From Spirogloea muscicola (Eukaryota > Streptophyta > Zygnematophyceae > Spirogloeales > Spirogloeaceae): DNA of 10,480 bases. Under the pieces are notes generated by a model. The model did no database searches. It saw only the letters and a program-made list of their open reading frames with translations, and was not told the origin of the DNA. The stretch is taken from assembly GCA_009602725.1 (NCBI GenBank), contig WELB01000030.1:412187-422666 (forward strand), written 5' to 3'. Of this stretch, positions 1-7,800 are shown in pieces (within the stretch, counting starts at the first letter, position 1; each line of letters begins with the position of its first letter). The translations under genes were made by a program, and so were the position numbers.

Positions 1-8
1 CAGAGAGG

Positions 9-388
9 CTAGGGTCCGGTCCCCTGGACAGAGCCAGAGGCAGCAGCGAGGGCTCTCCCGGCACGAAGGTGCAGCGCACGGGCCATGGACCTCTGCAGCG
101 AGACGGCCAAGCCATGAAGCGCATGCGATACACTTGCGCCAGCGACCCGGCTGCAGGAAAGTCTACCGGTTCACCATGGAAGCGACGGGCGATTGGCGTG
201 GCGGGCGAGCTGGTTAAGTAGCTCAAGCCACCGAGCGCCCAGTGCCCCATGGATGTCAATTGCCAACGGGAAGAACTCGTCTTCCGGCGGATGGTCGGCG
301 TACTTGATCTCTTATGCCCGAGCGGCGCAGGCGACCGCATACCCAGCCTAGAGAAGCGGCTGCGTCGCTCGCTCGAGCATGGATAGCC
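9..388 (-). pseudogene. Decayed retroelement C-terminal fragment (copy P1)
   Basis: Read on the minus strand, one frame runs from about 388 down to TAG at 9-11. It is interrupted by in-frame TAG (348-350), TAA (312-314) and TGA (171-173) but needs no frameshift. It contains AGYAVACAA, EIKYADHPPEDEFFPLAID, GALGARWLELLNQLARHA and the tail SLQRSMARALHLRAGRAL. These align with the other fragments here (AGHAV, DHPRSEHLLPAAIDTFG, ALHQKAG). The order AxGHAA...K.KY...F.PLAIETYG...LL..LA is what I know from the C-terminal region of LINE-type polyproteins. All three stop codons occur, so code reassignment is not an explanation. The 5' side ends at the R1 hairpin repeat beginning near 390. Confidence 0.68.
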
Positions 389-389
389 C

Positions 390-449
390 AATTCTTTTTT
401 GGGCTGGGTGTTCCAGCCCCTATCCCCAATGGGCGAGCTTCTTTCTTCT
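390..449 (-). repeat. R1 hairpin repeat, copy 1
   Basis: Contains ATTCTTTTTT, then the hairpin GGGCTGG (401-407) with CCAGCCC (413-419), then CCCAATGGGCGAGC. It matches the copy at 4109-4165 closely. Orientation is taken from the form CCAGCCCGAAAAAGAATG read on the plus strand, so this copy is minus. Confidence 0.75.
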
Positions 450-531
450 AATTTGTGGACTTTTCCTTCACTTGGCGCGCCTTCTCTACTTCGACGCTTC
501 CATACCCGGAGCCCCCACGCCGAATTCTTAG

Positions 532-596
532 CCTGGCTCTTCGGTCCTAGGCTCTAGCCATACATCAGCGTGCTGGGCGGGCACTGAGCCAGGCCA
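532..596 (+). pseudogene. Retroelement C-terminal tail (copy P2)
   Basis: After an in-frame TAG the plus strand reads ALAIHQRAGRALSQATG, nearly identical to the tails at 2275-2335 and 9790-9875. Only this 3' end is recognisable, so the copy is strongly 5'-truncated, as expected for abortive LINE reverse transcription. Confidence 0.62.
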
Positions 597-883
597 CTGG
601 CTTACACGGTTGTCCATTCCTTTGGCTGGCCTCCCAAAGCCAAGGTATATGCTCACTTGTAGGTACTAGTCCCCATTCAGTTTGTTATTCTTCTTCTTAC
701 CCTAGTCCCTGATAAGTGTTTCTATGTTCTTCTCACACAGGGTACTGGCTTGCTTGCCTCCCTTTTAGTACATGCGCACCGTGCACCTGCCTTGTCCCGC
801 TCCTCTAGACCTTGTTGAACTTCTGTGGTCGTTTCTTCTCTTTGCTGTGGGCTGGCTTTCCACAGCCCTTGCCCCCTTTGGAG
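597..883 (+). repeat. 3' flank of copy P2, ending in an R1 hairpin
   Basis: No gene seen. At 742-771 it contains GTACTGGCTTGCTTGCC, a motif also found at 2498, 2688 and 10038, behind or near other plus-strand tails. Near 845-868 it carries the R1 hairpin (GGGCTGGCTTTCCACAGCCC). Sequence order matches the 2336-2605 region: tail, TATTGGCTTGGC motif, CCTTGT, GGGCTGG hairpin. It is best read as the 3'-untranslated end of the plus-strand subfamily. Confidence 0.5.
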
Positions 884-1057
884 ATATCCGTGTGTACTAA
901 GAGATGGGGAGGCCATGTGTGGCCAAGTACAAAGGCAAGCACATTGACAAATGTACGTCACCTGCTGCTAAGCTGACCCGCTCAGTAACCACGAGTCAGC
1001 ACATAGAGGTCGCTAACTGATGCTCGAATACCGGACGGCCATCGACAAGCTCTTGAA
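884..1057 (-). repeat. 3'-untranslated repeat of the minus-strand subfamily (behind P3)
   Basis: Matches 3895-4050 in the same orientation (shared landmarks GCACAAAGGCAAGCACAT-like, GACCCGCTCAGTAACCACG and CATA.AGGTCG). Its GAGATGGGGAGGCCATGTGT segment (901-920) recurs inverted at about 4310-4345. It follows directly after the stop codon of P3 on the minus strand. Confidence 0.62.
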
Positions 1058-2165
1058 CTACCCAGCTAAGGCTTGACCAGCTTTCTGATGCAACGCATGA
1101 GCCTGAGCTCGCTGCAGACAAGCTGACACTCGACGGCGCAAGAATGACAAGTAGGCTGCCGGCATGCCCATCTGAGCTGGAAGCATATCCTCACGTCGAG
1201 CATATCCCAAACTTGCAATATTCTTCAGTAAGGTGTGGAAGCGAGGGCCGTTGCAGCCAAAAGTGTCGATTCCTGCCGGTAGGAGGTGGTCGCTGCGGGG
1301 GTAGTTAAGAGTAGTGTCGGAGCTTTCTCTGCTCAGCACCTCCCACTGCGTGGCCAGCAATGTGCGTCAAAGCGGAACTCTTGTATGCCTCCGTCACCAC
1401 CACATCAACCAAGGCTCGTGGGCCTCCGCCAGGTTGTACACCCACAATGTCCAGGTTGCGACAGTGATGGCGTCCCTGGGAATCCGTGGTGATGGGCATT
1501 ACATTGCTTACTTCCACAATGGCGCGGTAGCCGGCGTCGCGCATCAGGCCCGCCAGGGCGTCCCGTAGGGGATTATGGACGCCCACCACCTCAGGGCATG
1601 TGGGACACCGCAGCATGTGGGTGGCAAGGTCTCCGCCCTCCGCACGGAAGCCACACTCACACTAAGTTACTCCAATCAGGCAGGTCGGGTGCAGGCCCAG
1701 GAACAGCTGGAGAAGCGTTCGGAATGCTTCGGGGCTGATTCTGAAAGCGTTGTGGATGGAGTGCGTTGTGAGCCAGTCCGTTGCCCCAGGTGTTGCGAGC
1801 GATGTGAGACGTGCCAGACTCCTTGGATTGGTCAAGATGTCTGGCATCCTCCTCAATGTCTTGCGACGCTCATCCTCAACTGCAGCAACGAGTCTGGCCT
1901 GTGCCCCTTTGTCTGATGCTTGAGCAAGCGCTGAGAAGGGAGTGAAGAGGGGTTGCAGGGAGGGAGGAGCAGAGTGCTGAGATAGCTGCTTCTTCTGCTT
2001 TGTCTTTCTCGCCTGGCTGGGCAAGCCAACGCAGAGCACAGAAACCGGTGGCCGCGTCCAGAAAGGAGAGGCCTACAAAGACCAACCCTGAAACCACTTC
2101 TGTCCGTGCGTTGTCCAGAATCTTGGCGCCCATGGTAAGAGGCGGTCCTCCCTCCTCCAGCAACT
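1058..2165 (-). pseudogene. Longest retroelement fragment: CCHC knuckle plus RLE-like C-terminus (copy P3)
   Basis: On the minus strand the frame 2039-1305 is broken only by TAG at 1662-1664. Before the stop it has ARLTSLATPGATDWL and SPEAFRTLLQLFLGL, resembling the region after the polymerase in LINE proteins. After it come CECG...THMLRC (C-x-C-x11-H-x3-C), VHNPLRDAL, RNLDIV and ALVDVVVTEAYK, then AGHAVGGAEQRK. A frameshift near 1305-1330 leads into the 1360-1058 frame with YPRSDHLLPAGIDTFG, YLSFLRRRVSACLQRA and HALHQKAGQALAG, ending in TAG. The knuckle, HN and paired Asp motifs fit the restriction-like endonuclease of R2-type elements as I know them. The part above 2039 is in another frame and weakly supported. 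No intact reverse transcriptase is present. Confidence 0.68.
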
Positions 2166-2257
2166 GGCCAGCTGGTTGACGCCCGTCGTCGTAGTGTGGG
2201 GGGCAAGCTTGGGGTACACTAGCTATCCGCAGGCATTACATGCATAGTAGAGAGCAA

Positions 2258-2350
2258 CTTTTGCTGACCTTGTTGCGCTCTCTTGGCTTTCCACCAGCGT
2301 GCTGGGCGCGCACTAAGCCAGGCCACTGGCTTTCGATGCGATACTCCGGC
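2258..2350 (+). pseudogene. Retroelement C-terminal tail (copy P4)
   Basis: The plus strand reads CALLAFHQRAGRALSQATGF at 2267-2326, then continues with APQVSLSD, as in the copy at 9790-9930 (APAPQVSLV). An in-frame TGA lies just upstream (about 2255). Its 5' edge faces the 5' edge of P3 about 100 bases away, so the two fragments are head to head. Confidence 0.62.
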
Positions 2351-2620
2351 TCCCCAAGTCAGCCTGTCAGATCCCTATGTGCTTACAACTGGGCACTCAC
2401 TCCCCCTTCAGCTGGCCTCCGCATAGTAAATCAGGCCCCTTAAGCAGAGGGCTTCGCTTCAATAGCTTCAACCACTGCACTAGCTTTGCCTGACCAGTGT
2501 ATTGGCTTGGCTTTTCCTGCGCACAGCACGTCTTCTCTCTTTCGGTGCTTACCGGTCCCGTCAGACCTTGTCTTATTTCTGGGCTAGCCTTTCACTACCA
2601 TCGGGAAGAGTAGCCTAATG
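2351..2620 (+). repeat. 3' flank of copy P4, ending in a degraded R1 motif
   Basis: No gene seen. CTCCCCAAGTCAGC (about 2351) is shared with 9893-9907, the GTATTGGCTTGG motif lies at 2498, and a degenerate hairpin repeat (CTGGGCTAGCCTTTCACTACC) lies near 2580-2600. The same landmark order as in 597-883 supports a shared 3'-untranslated end. Confidence 0.48.
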
Positions 2621-2687
2621 TTTCGGAGATTGTGAATGCCACTTGGGCTAGCCATCTCCCTTATTCTGGCACTCCTGCAGGAACAGG

Positions 2688-2760
2688 GTATTGGCCTCGG
2701 CTTGGCCTCCCTTTCATATCTTAAACGCCGCGCCTTCGCTCTCGCGCTTGTGACGCCACG
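2688..2760 (+). repeat. Extra partial copy of the TATTGGCTTGGC repeat
   Basis: GGCTTGGCCTCCCTTTCAT followed by an A/T-rich step and a CGCCGCGCC-like stretch matches 10038-10085 in order and spacing. No tail-coding sequence precedes it. Confidence 0.5.
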
Positions 2761-2800
2761 CTCAAGCAACGGCTCGTTGGGGCAAGAGACCGGAAGGGGG

Positions 2801-2887
2801 CCACGAGACTACTATCAGTCCGACGACTGGCGTGACAATGGGAGCCACGAGACAGTACTATTATTCCGACGACTGGCGTGACAATGG
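2801..2887 (+). repeat. Imperfect 44-46-bp tandem duplication
   Basis: CCACGAGAC at 2801 and 2845, and CGACGACTGGCGTGACAATGG at 2821 and 2867, define two adjacent units; the second has a 2-base insertion. No protein or known element is associated. Confidence 0.85.
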
Positions 2888-2889
2888 TT

Positions 2890-3130
2890 GGTACCGGGCC
2901 TCAAACCGGGGCGCTGTGAGAGGCAGGACGGGGTCCCACAAAGAGGGGGCGGGCGGACTTGACGCTGACGCGCGCGGCTTTCGGAGCAGGCCGCGTGGCG
3001 GCGGCTGACGGCAGCCTCGCTCATCCAAGGGCGCGCGTGGCGCGCGTGGCTTGGGCATGCTGAGCGGACACGTAGTGGTGGCGTGGGTGGGGGGCGGGGG
3101 GTGAGGTTCGCCTCACTCAAGGCAGGAAAA
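2890..3130. other. GC-rich non-coding stretch
   Basis: G-rich, CpG-rich sequence with runs such as GGGTGGGGGGCGGGGGG near 3085-3101 and a small hairpin at 3101-3116 (GTGAGG-TTCG-CCTCAC). Open frames on the minus strand are low-complexity Arg/Pro/Ser and show no domain. It could be a promoter-like island, but no gene starts beside it. Confidence 0.4.
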
Positions 3131-3146
3131 ATCAGAAAAGATGATA

Positions 3147-3622
3147 GAAGGACGCTTCCAGGAGAGGGCGGTCGCTATGAGGGGGCCAGCCAGCCCAGAG
3201 AAAAGAATGTACAAAGATGCAAGAAGCTCTCTTCCAATCAATGTAAGGAAGGCTGCTAGATGCGTACTACAGGTGTTCATGGCATGTGCTAGAGGCCAGC
3301 CCGAAGGAATAAACAGAGTGGAAAGAAAGTGCGCGCCCATAGAAAGGGGGCCAGCAAAGCCAGCCCAGAAAGAATGGACAATGTCAAAAGCCCAAAAAAG
3401 TAAAACACACACAGCTAAGCAGCTAGAGAGGGGCCGGAAGGGGCAAAAACTCGAAGATCACTTCGTGACTTCTGCTGGACTTCTGCTTCGTCGATTGGGC
3501 GGCGGGCCGAGCCGGCCCCGTCGATTGAGGAAAGGGGCAATGGGCTAAAAAAGAAGAAGTGGCACTCCCAAACGGGGCAAGGGCTGTGAAAAGCCAGCCC
3601 GAAAAAGAATGACAAAGGGCAG
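3147..3622 (+). repeat. Cluster of four plus-orientation R1 hairpin repeats
   Basis: Copies at about 3181-3209, 3293-3312, 3321-3380 and 3547-3622 share CCAGCCC followed by GAAAGAAT or a variant. The last one is full-length and differs from the reverse complement of 9383-9450 at only a handful of bases over about 60. The region is purine-rich on the plus strand. The 135-codon open frame across it is built from these repeats and is not considered a gene. Confidence 0.65.
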
Positions 3623-3745
3623 CCCTAGAAATACGTCTTCTTGGAAAGATTGGCCAACGGAGCCCCACCCCTCTGCTCATTTGGCCTTCGTTTTGTCTCA
3701 AATACACGAATGTTCCGTCTGCTCCATGGCACGCCCTTCCGGACC

Positions 3746-3894
3746 TTGTCAATCTCACACATTGGGCTGGCCGTCAAGTCTCTCGCTCTTCTTCTTCTCG
3801 CTCACAACCATCGCCCGAACTGGGGTACAAGCTCGCCTTCATTTGACCGCCGTCGCCCTATTCAGATTAATAAGTCGTGTATTTGAAACAAACG
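3746..3894 (-). repeat. Degraded R1-like motif and unassigned sequence
   Basis: ATTGGGCTGGCCGTCAAG at 3761-3778 resembles the R1 core in minus orientation, and CCTTGTCAATC precedes it as near 9384. The remainder, a CTCTTCTTC-rich stretch and then non-repeated sequence, shows no gene. It lies where the 3' end of copy P5 would be expected. Confidence 0.4.
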
Positions 3895-4098
3895 GAGGCC
3901 AATGGCCAAGCACAAAGGCAAGCACATGTAAAGATCTACGTAACCTACAGCAGATTGACCCGCTCAGTAACCACGGGTCAAAACATAAAGGTCGATGCAT
4001 GACTACTAGATGTCAGATACGAAGCCCTTCTGCCACCAACTAGAGCTCGCCCAGCTTTCTGGTGCAAGGCATTAGCCTGAGCACGCTGCAACAGAGGA
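3895..4098 (-). pseudogene. Retroelement tail and 3'-untranslated end (copy P5)
   Basis: On the minus strand the first recognisable residues are PLLQRAQANALHQKAGRALVGG (about 4093-4030), matching P3 (LQRAQAHALHQKAGQALAG). The sequence behind matches the P3 3' region down to about 3900. Nothing upstream of the tail is present: the copy stops near 4098, and an R1 hairpin repeat starts about ten bases further on. Confidence 0.62.
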
Positions 4099-4108
4099 GC
4101 TTCCATCC

Positions 4109-4170
4109 ATTGTTCATTCTTTTTTGGGCTGGCCTTTCCAGCCCCTATCCTCAATGGGCGAGCCCTTTCT
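4109..4170 (-). repeat. R1 hairpin repeat beside P5 (left arm of an inverted pair)
   Basis: CATTCTTTTTTGGGCTGGCC is followed by TTTCCAGCCCC, giving the internal GGGCTGG/CCAGCCC hairpin. The first ~26 bases pair as an inverted repeat with 4241-4266, so 4109-4266 could fold back as a unit of about 158 bases. Confidence 0.7.
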
Positions 4171-4235
4171 TCTTCTTCCATCGGAAGCGCATTCCCCAAA
4201 ACAGAAGCAAGCGCGGCCAGATTGACTGGTGGCTG

Positions 4236-4270
4236 GGAGAGGCCAGCCCGAAAGGAATGGACAAGGGCAG
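4236..4270 (+). repeat. R1 terminal motif (right arm of the inverted pair)
   Basis: GGCCAGCCCGAAAGGAATGG at 4241-4260 and then ACAAGGGCAG is the inverse of 4109-4134 and matches 3592-3622. Confidence 0.65.
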
Positions 4271-4299
4271 AAGAATCCTGGGTGCTAAGTACTAAGACA

Positions 4300-4352
4300 G
4301 CAGCAAGGCCACACATGGCCTCCCCATCTCTTAATATACACGCATTTCCCAA
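4300..4352 (+). repeat. Inverted piece of the P3 3'-untranslated repeat
   Basis: GGCCACACATGGCCTCCCCATCTCTTA is the reverse complement of the segment at about 898-925, apart from a few bases. It is a separate 3'-end remnant in the opposite orientation to P3 and P5. Confidence 0.6.
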
Positions 4353-4381
4353 GGGGACTCTCAGTAACCTCTAGTCAGAAG

Positions 4382-4602
4382 ATGCAAATTCCCCAAAACT
4401 GCGGGCCTCCGTCCCACCGTCCCAGCCCAACCACACTCCCCGTCCCGGCTATGGCGGCGGGCCCCTCCGCCCCTCCAGCCGGCCACCATAGCCGCTGCCC
4501 CCGCCGACGCACACACCCCCCCTCCTTCGGCTATGGCGTCCCCAGCCTGGAGCTCGTCTCTGAAGGTCTCGACTCCCTGCGGCAGACGGCCCGCTTCGGC
4601 GC

Positions 4603-4633
<31 letters not shown>

Positions 4634-4867
4634 TTGCAGCGCCTCCAGGCCCGTCCGCCTCGTTACGGCCGCCCGTCTCCAAGCTGATGTAGTCGAGTGC
4701 CAGGGGCTCCCATCTCACTGCCGTCGGCCGCGCAGCCTGGCCCTCGCTGCCGTAACTGCAGCGTGCTCGCCGGCAGCGGATCAGCCCCGCTGCCGTCGCT
4801 GCGCACGCTTCCTTCTCGAGCCGGGCTCCGCGCCGCTTGGTGGCGCTGCAAACCGCTTCCCGGAGCC
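4382..4867 (+). promoter_or_regulatory. GC-rich upstream region and probable 5' UTR of the ligase gene
   Basis: Base composition changes sharply near 4390 to C-rich and CpG-rich sequence that continues to the ATG at 4868. No TATA-like box is evident and the transcription start cannot be placed. Long open frames on both strands here are by-products of high GC and the (CGC)10 tract; they contain no recognisable domain. Position and composition fit a CpG-rich promoter and 5' UTR. Confidence 0.5.
4604..4633 (+). repeat. (CGC)10 trinucleotide tract
   Basis: Ten uninterrupted CGC units, about 235 bases upstream of the ligase start codon and probably in its promoter or 5' UTR. Such tracts are length-variable and G-rich on the other strand. 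Confidence 0.9.
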
Positions 4868-4871
4868 ATGT
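4862..4871 (+). promoter_or_regulatory. Translation start context of the RING-H2 ligase
   Basis: The ATG at 4868-4870 follows GGAGCC, with G at -3, a favourable eukaryotic context. The frame from here leads without a break into the SAAAF block and the first RING cysteines, so this start is preferred. Confidence 0.6.
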
Positions 4872-7800
4872 CTGAGCCAACACCTATCCCAGGGAAGGTG
4901 GAGGAGTGCTTGGCGGCTTCTGGGGCTGGCAAGGACGACGCTCTATCAGCTGTGGGCAAGTACAACTCCGCAGCTGCATTCGTAGAGTCAGGCGTGCAGG
5001 ACGGGCTTGAGGATGCGTGCAGCATCTGTCTCGAGACGTTCACTGTTGATGAACCGAGCTCGGTGAGCTTTGAAGTGCACTCGTGGCAATTCCCTGCAGT
5101 TCTTGTGTCGCTGCTGGCAAAGCCTCTCATGCTTAATTTACCGGCAGCGACAACCTGAAATGTGTGCGTCAATGTCTTAGAAGGCGGGATGCATTCGCAT
5201 GCATTCTGGCATAGCACTTGTCACTTGGCAGTCAAGGGGTCCCACTTGAGAAGGTTAATGTAACCAACTGCAAGAAGCCACTATCATGCATTCTCAAAGG
5301 ATGAGTTTGTCATGTCTGTTTGGCTTGTTTGTTGCTGTTAGTCCCTCATTAAAGCTTTAGTGCGGATGATTGATGATCAACTTCTCCTTGGCAGCTGACG
5401 ACCTGCAACCATGAGTATCACCTGCAATGCATCCTGGAATGGTGCGTCAAAGCAACTTCGTGCTCTGCACGCCGGCAAATGGCACTCCTCTGGACATTGG
5501 TCACATACAAGCCCTAGGAGTGCTTAGGAAGCAGGCATGCCATCAGCAAGCTGTCAATGCGATCAACACATAAATGTTAGCCCAGAGACTGAAAGCTTCG
5601 CAACTGTACTTGAGAAGAGTGCCCTGATTAGCAAGCCTTCCTGTGAGGCATTGCAGCCTTTGCTCAGGCTGTGCAAACCTGTCTGTAGATTGTATTGACG
5701 CCCATGTGCCGAGCTGACAGGGCCCAAAGGAGCCAAGAGTGTCCCATGTGTTGGCAACCCTTGAGTTTGAGAGATGCAGACAGGTATGTCCAGGATATCT
5801 CCTGGTCCAAGTCAAGAGCGTAAGAAAGCTGGAGGATGCTTGCCAGATATTTGGCGTCTTGATAATCCCTGGTACTTGATGTACTGCCACTAGCAGGGAT
5901 TGCAAGCTAGCTGAGGAATGTGGTCACAGGCGCAAGGTGTTTAGATTGAGGAATGTGGTCACAGGCGCAAGGTGTTTAGACTGTCTGTCAAGCAGCAGCA
6001 AGGTTGTGATGGAAGTTCTGCAGTAAGTGCAAATTGAGCAGGTGTGTTTGTCACATGTACACAATACACGTCAGACTTTTACTTTCTGATCTTCTGCTGT
6101 TCTTGTACTGCCAGCCAAGAGCTACTAGAGGCTTGCAGCCAAGAGAGGGTGCTCCTTAAGCAGGCATTATCGCCTCCTGTCTTCTATCGCGCGCCACTAG
6201 ATGGCTTCGAGATGATTAGAGTATGTACAACGCACAAGCTGTATCTAAGAAATCGTTGCTCACGTGGTCCATATGCATGCCTGTCATACATTGCCCAGGG
6301 GTCCAATCCCTTCTATTGTTCTGGTTTGATGGTGGACAGATCAGCTGCCATGGCATTACGTCATTTCTGAGTCTGATGTTGGCCTCATCTGAGGAGCGTC
6401 GGCCACTGGTTCCTATCATGCATTTTCTCTCCATGCAGGGGCCAGTGACCTTGTTGCTTCTGGCATTCTCTTTTGCAGTATGCAGCCTCCTATCCTGATG
6501 ATACGGACCTGGAGCGTCGCATCATGCAGCATCTTGCAGCTGCTGCTGCAGGCATGTCAAGGGCTCGCCTGGCAAACCAGGATAGTGATTCTGCAAGCAC
6601 ACCCTCGGCGGTCACGCATGCAGCCAGTTTTGGACGCGCCACTAGTGCTCCAAACGCAGCAGCAGGTCCATCTACATCTACCGGCAGGTCAGGGGGATTG
6701 TCAGCAGCAGGGATCAGTAAGGCAACCAGCAGCAGCCCACCCATCAGTCCACTGAGTGGATCGTCAAGAACAGCTAGCGCTCCTGGCATGCTGCTGACAG
6801 GCAGTGGGGCAGGTCCAGCTGTGATAGTAGGATCTGCTCCACCCGTGGGCTCAGGGCGGCTACTGAGGGAACACGCCCGCAAGGATGTAAAAGATAGACA
6901 CAGGTCAATATCAAGTGATTATGGTGAGAGTAGCCAGCGGGACACTCCCAGTGGTTCTGACGCTCGGTGAGTATGCTTGTGCACATACGAGGACAGCATT
7001 GAGTTGCATTGACGCTGTGGTGTGCAAAGACTGTTCTGCCAAGCACAGCGCCAAGTCCTGCTCGTAGGTCATGGGGCAAGTCGTTGAAGGAGCTGTCATG
7101 CGCCTGGCGCATGTTGCCTCTGTGCTAACGACAGCTACTTTCTGATTTGCGTGTTGAGATGTTGGTCTCAGAGACTACCAGGGCAGTGAAGTACCAGGCT
7201 CCAGCTCTGCAGAGTCATTGAAGGGCCGTTTTGTAGCAGCATCCACCAGGTCGGCTTGACTGTCGCGGATTGACCTGTTTTTCACTTGCCAGCTGGAGCA
7301 TGAGTCAGCCAGTTGACTTTGCGCGTGGTGCTGAGTTGGTTGTGCTAGTAGGTCTGCTGGCTGTCTCATCTCAAGTCTTATTGTTGCTGACATACTCTTG
7401 TTATGGACACTTGCGCACACCAGATACCGAGAGACCTTGTCAAAGAGCACTCGCTCCTTCCGTGAGCGGCTTCGGCTTCGAAGTACCGCAGTTGCTGACC
7501 TGAGTGCACGGGCACGAGAAATGAGTGCTGGAGTTATGCGGGCCTTTGAGCGACCACCGGTCGAGGCAACAGACTTAGCCTTGAGGTTTGAAACGACTAG
7601 CCAGCCTTATGCTACAAGCTAAATCTGGTGCCGGTTGACTGTGTTGTGCTTGCTCTTTGACCAGCAAATAGGACGTACTGCCTGGAAGGTTGCAGCTTCT
7701 TTGGCTATAACATACGCAGCTTCCCCTTTGCTGGACTTGTAATGCTAGACTTCCAATGTGAAAGAAAGCTTCATGTTAATTGGACCCTAGTAGTTTTGCT

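Noticed and set aside
3-221. Open frame on the plus strand from the window edge, with an ATG at 114
   Set aside because: It is antisense to retroelement fragment P1, whose minus-strand frame carries recognisable conserved blocks; the plus-strand translation shows none.
1662-1664. In-frame TAG in P3 considered as a reassigned or recoded stop
   Set aside because: Related copies are broken by TAG, TAA and TGA as well as frameshifts, so ordinary decay explains it.
3100-3117. TTCG-containing hairpin considered as a tRNA T-arm
   Set aside because: The loop is too short and no acceptor, D or anticodon arm fits around it.
3141-3548. 135-codon plus-strand open frame
   Set aside because: It is composed largely of R1 repeat copies, is basic and low in complexity, and has no domain.
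3609-4043. 144-codon plus-strand open frame
   Set aside because: It crosses R1-like and 3'-untranslated repeat sequence and the antisense of P5; no domain is visible.
4449-4985. Long open frames on both strands upstream of and overlapping ligase exon 1
   Set aside because: They arise from GC-rich sequence and the (CGC)10 tract; the ligase frame in exon 1 is the one with family similarity.
5912-5980. Direct repeats considered as a CRISPR array
   Set aside because: Only two abutting units with no spacers, inside a eukaryotic intron.
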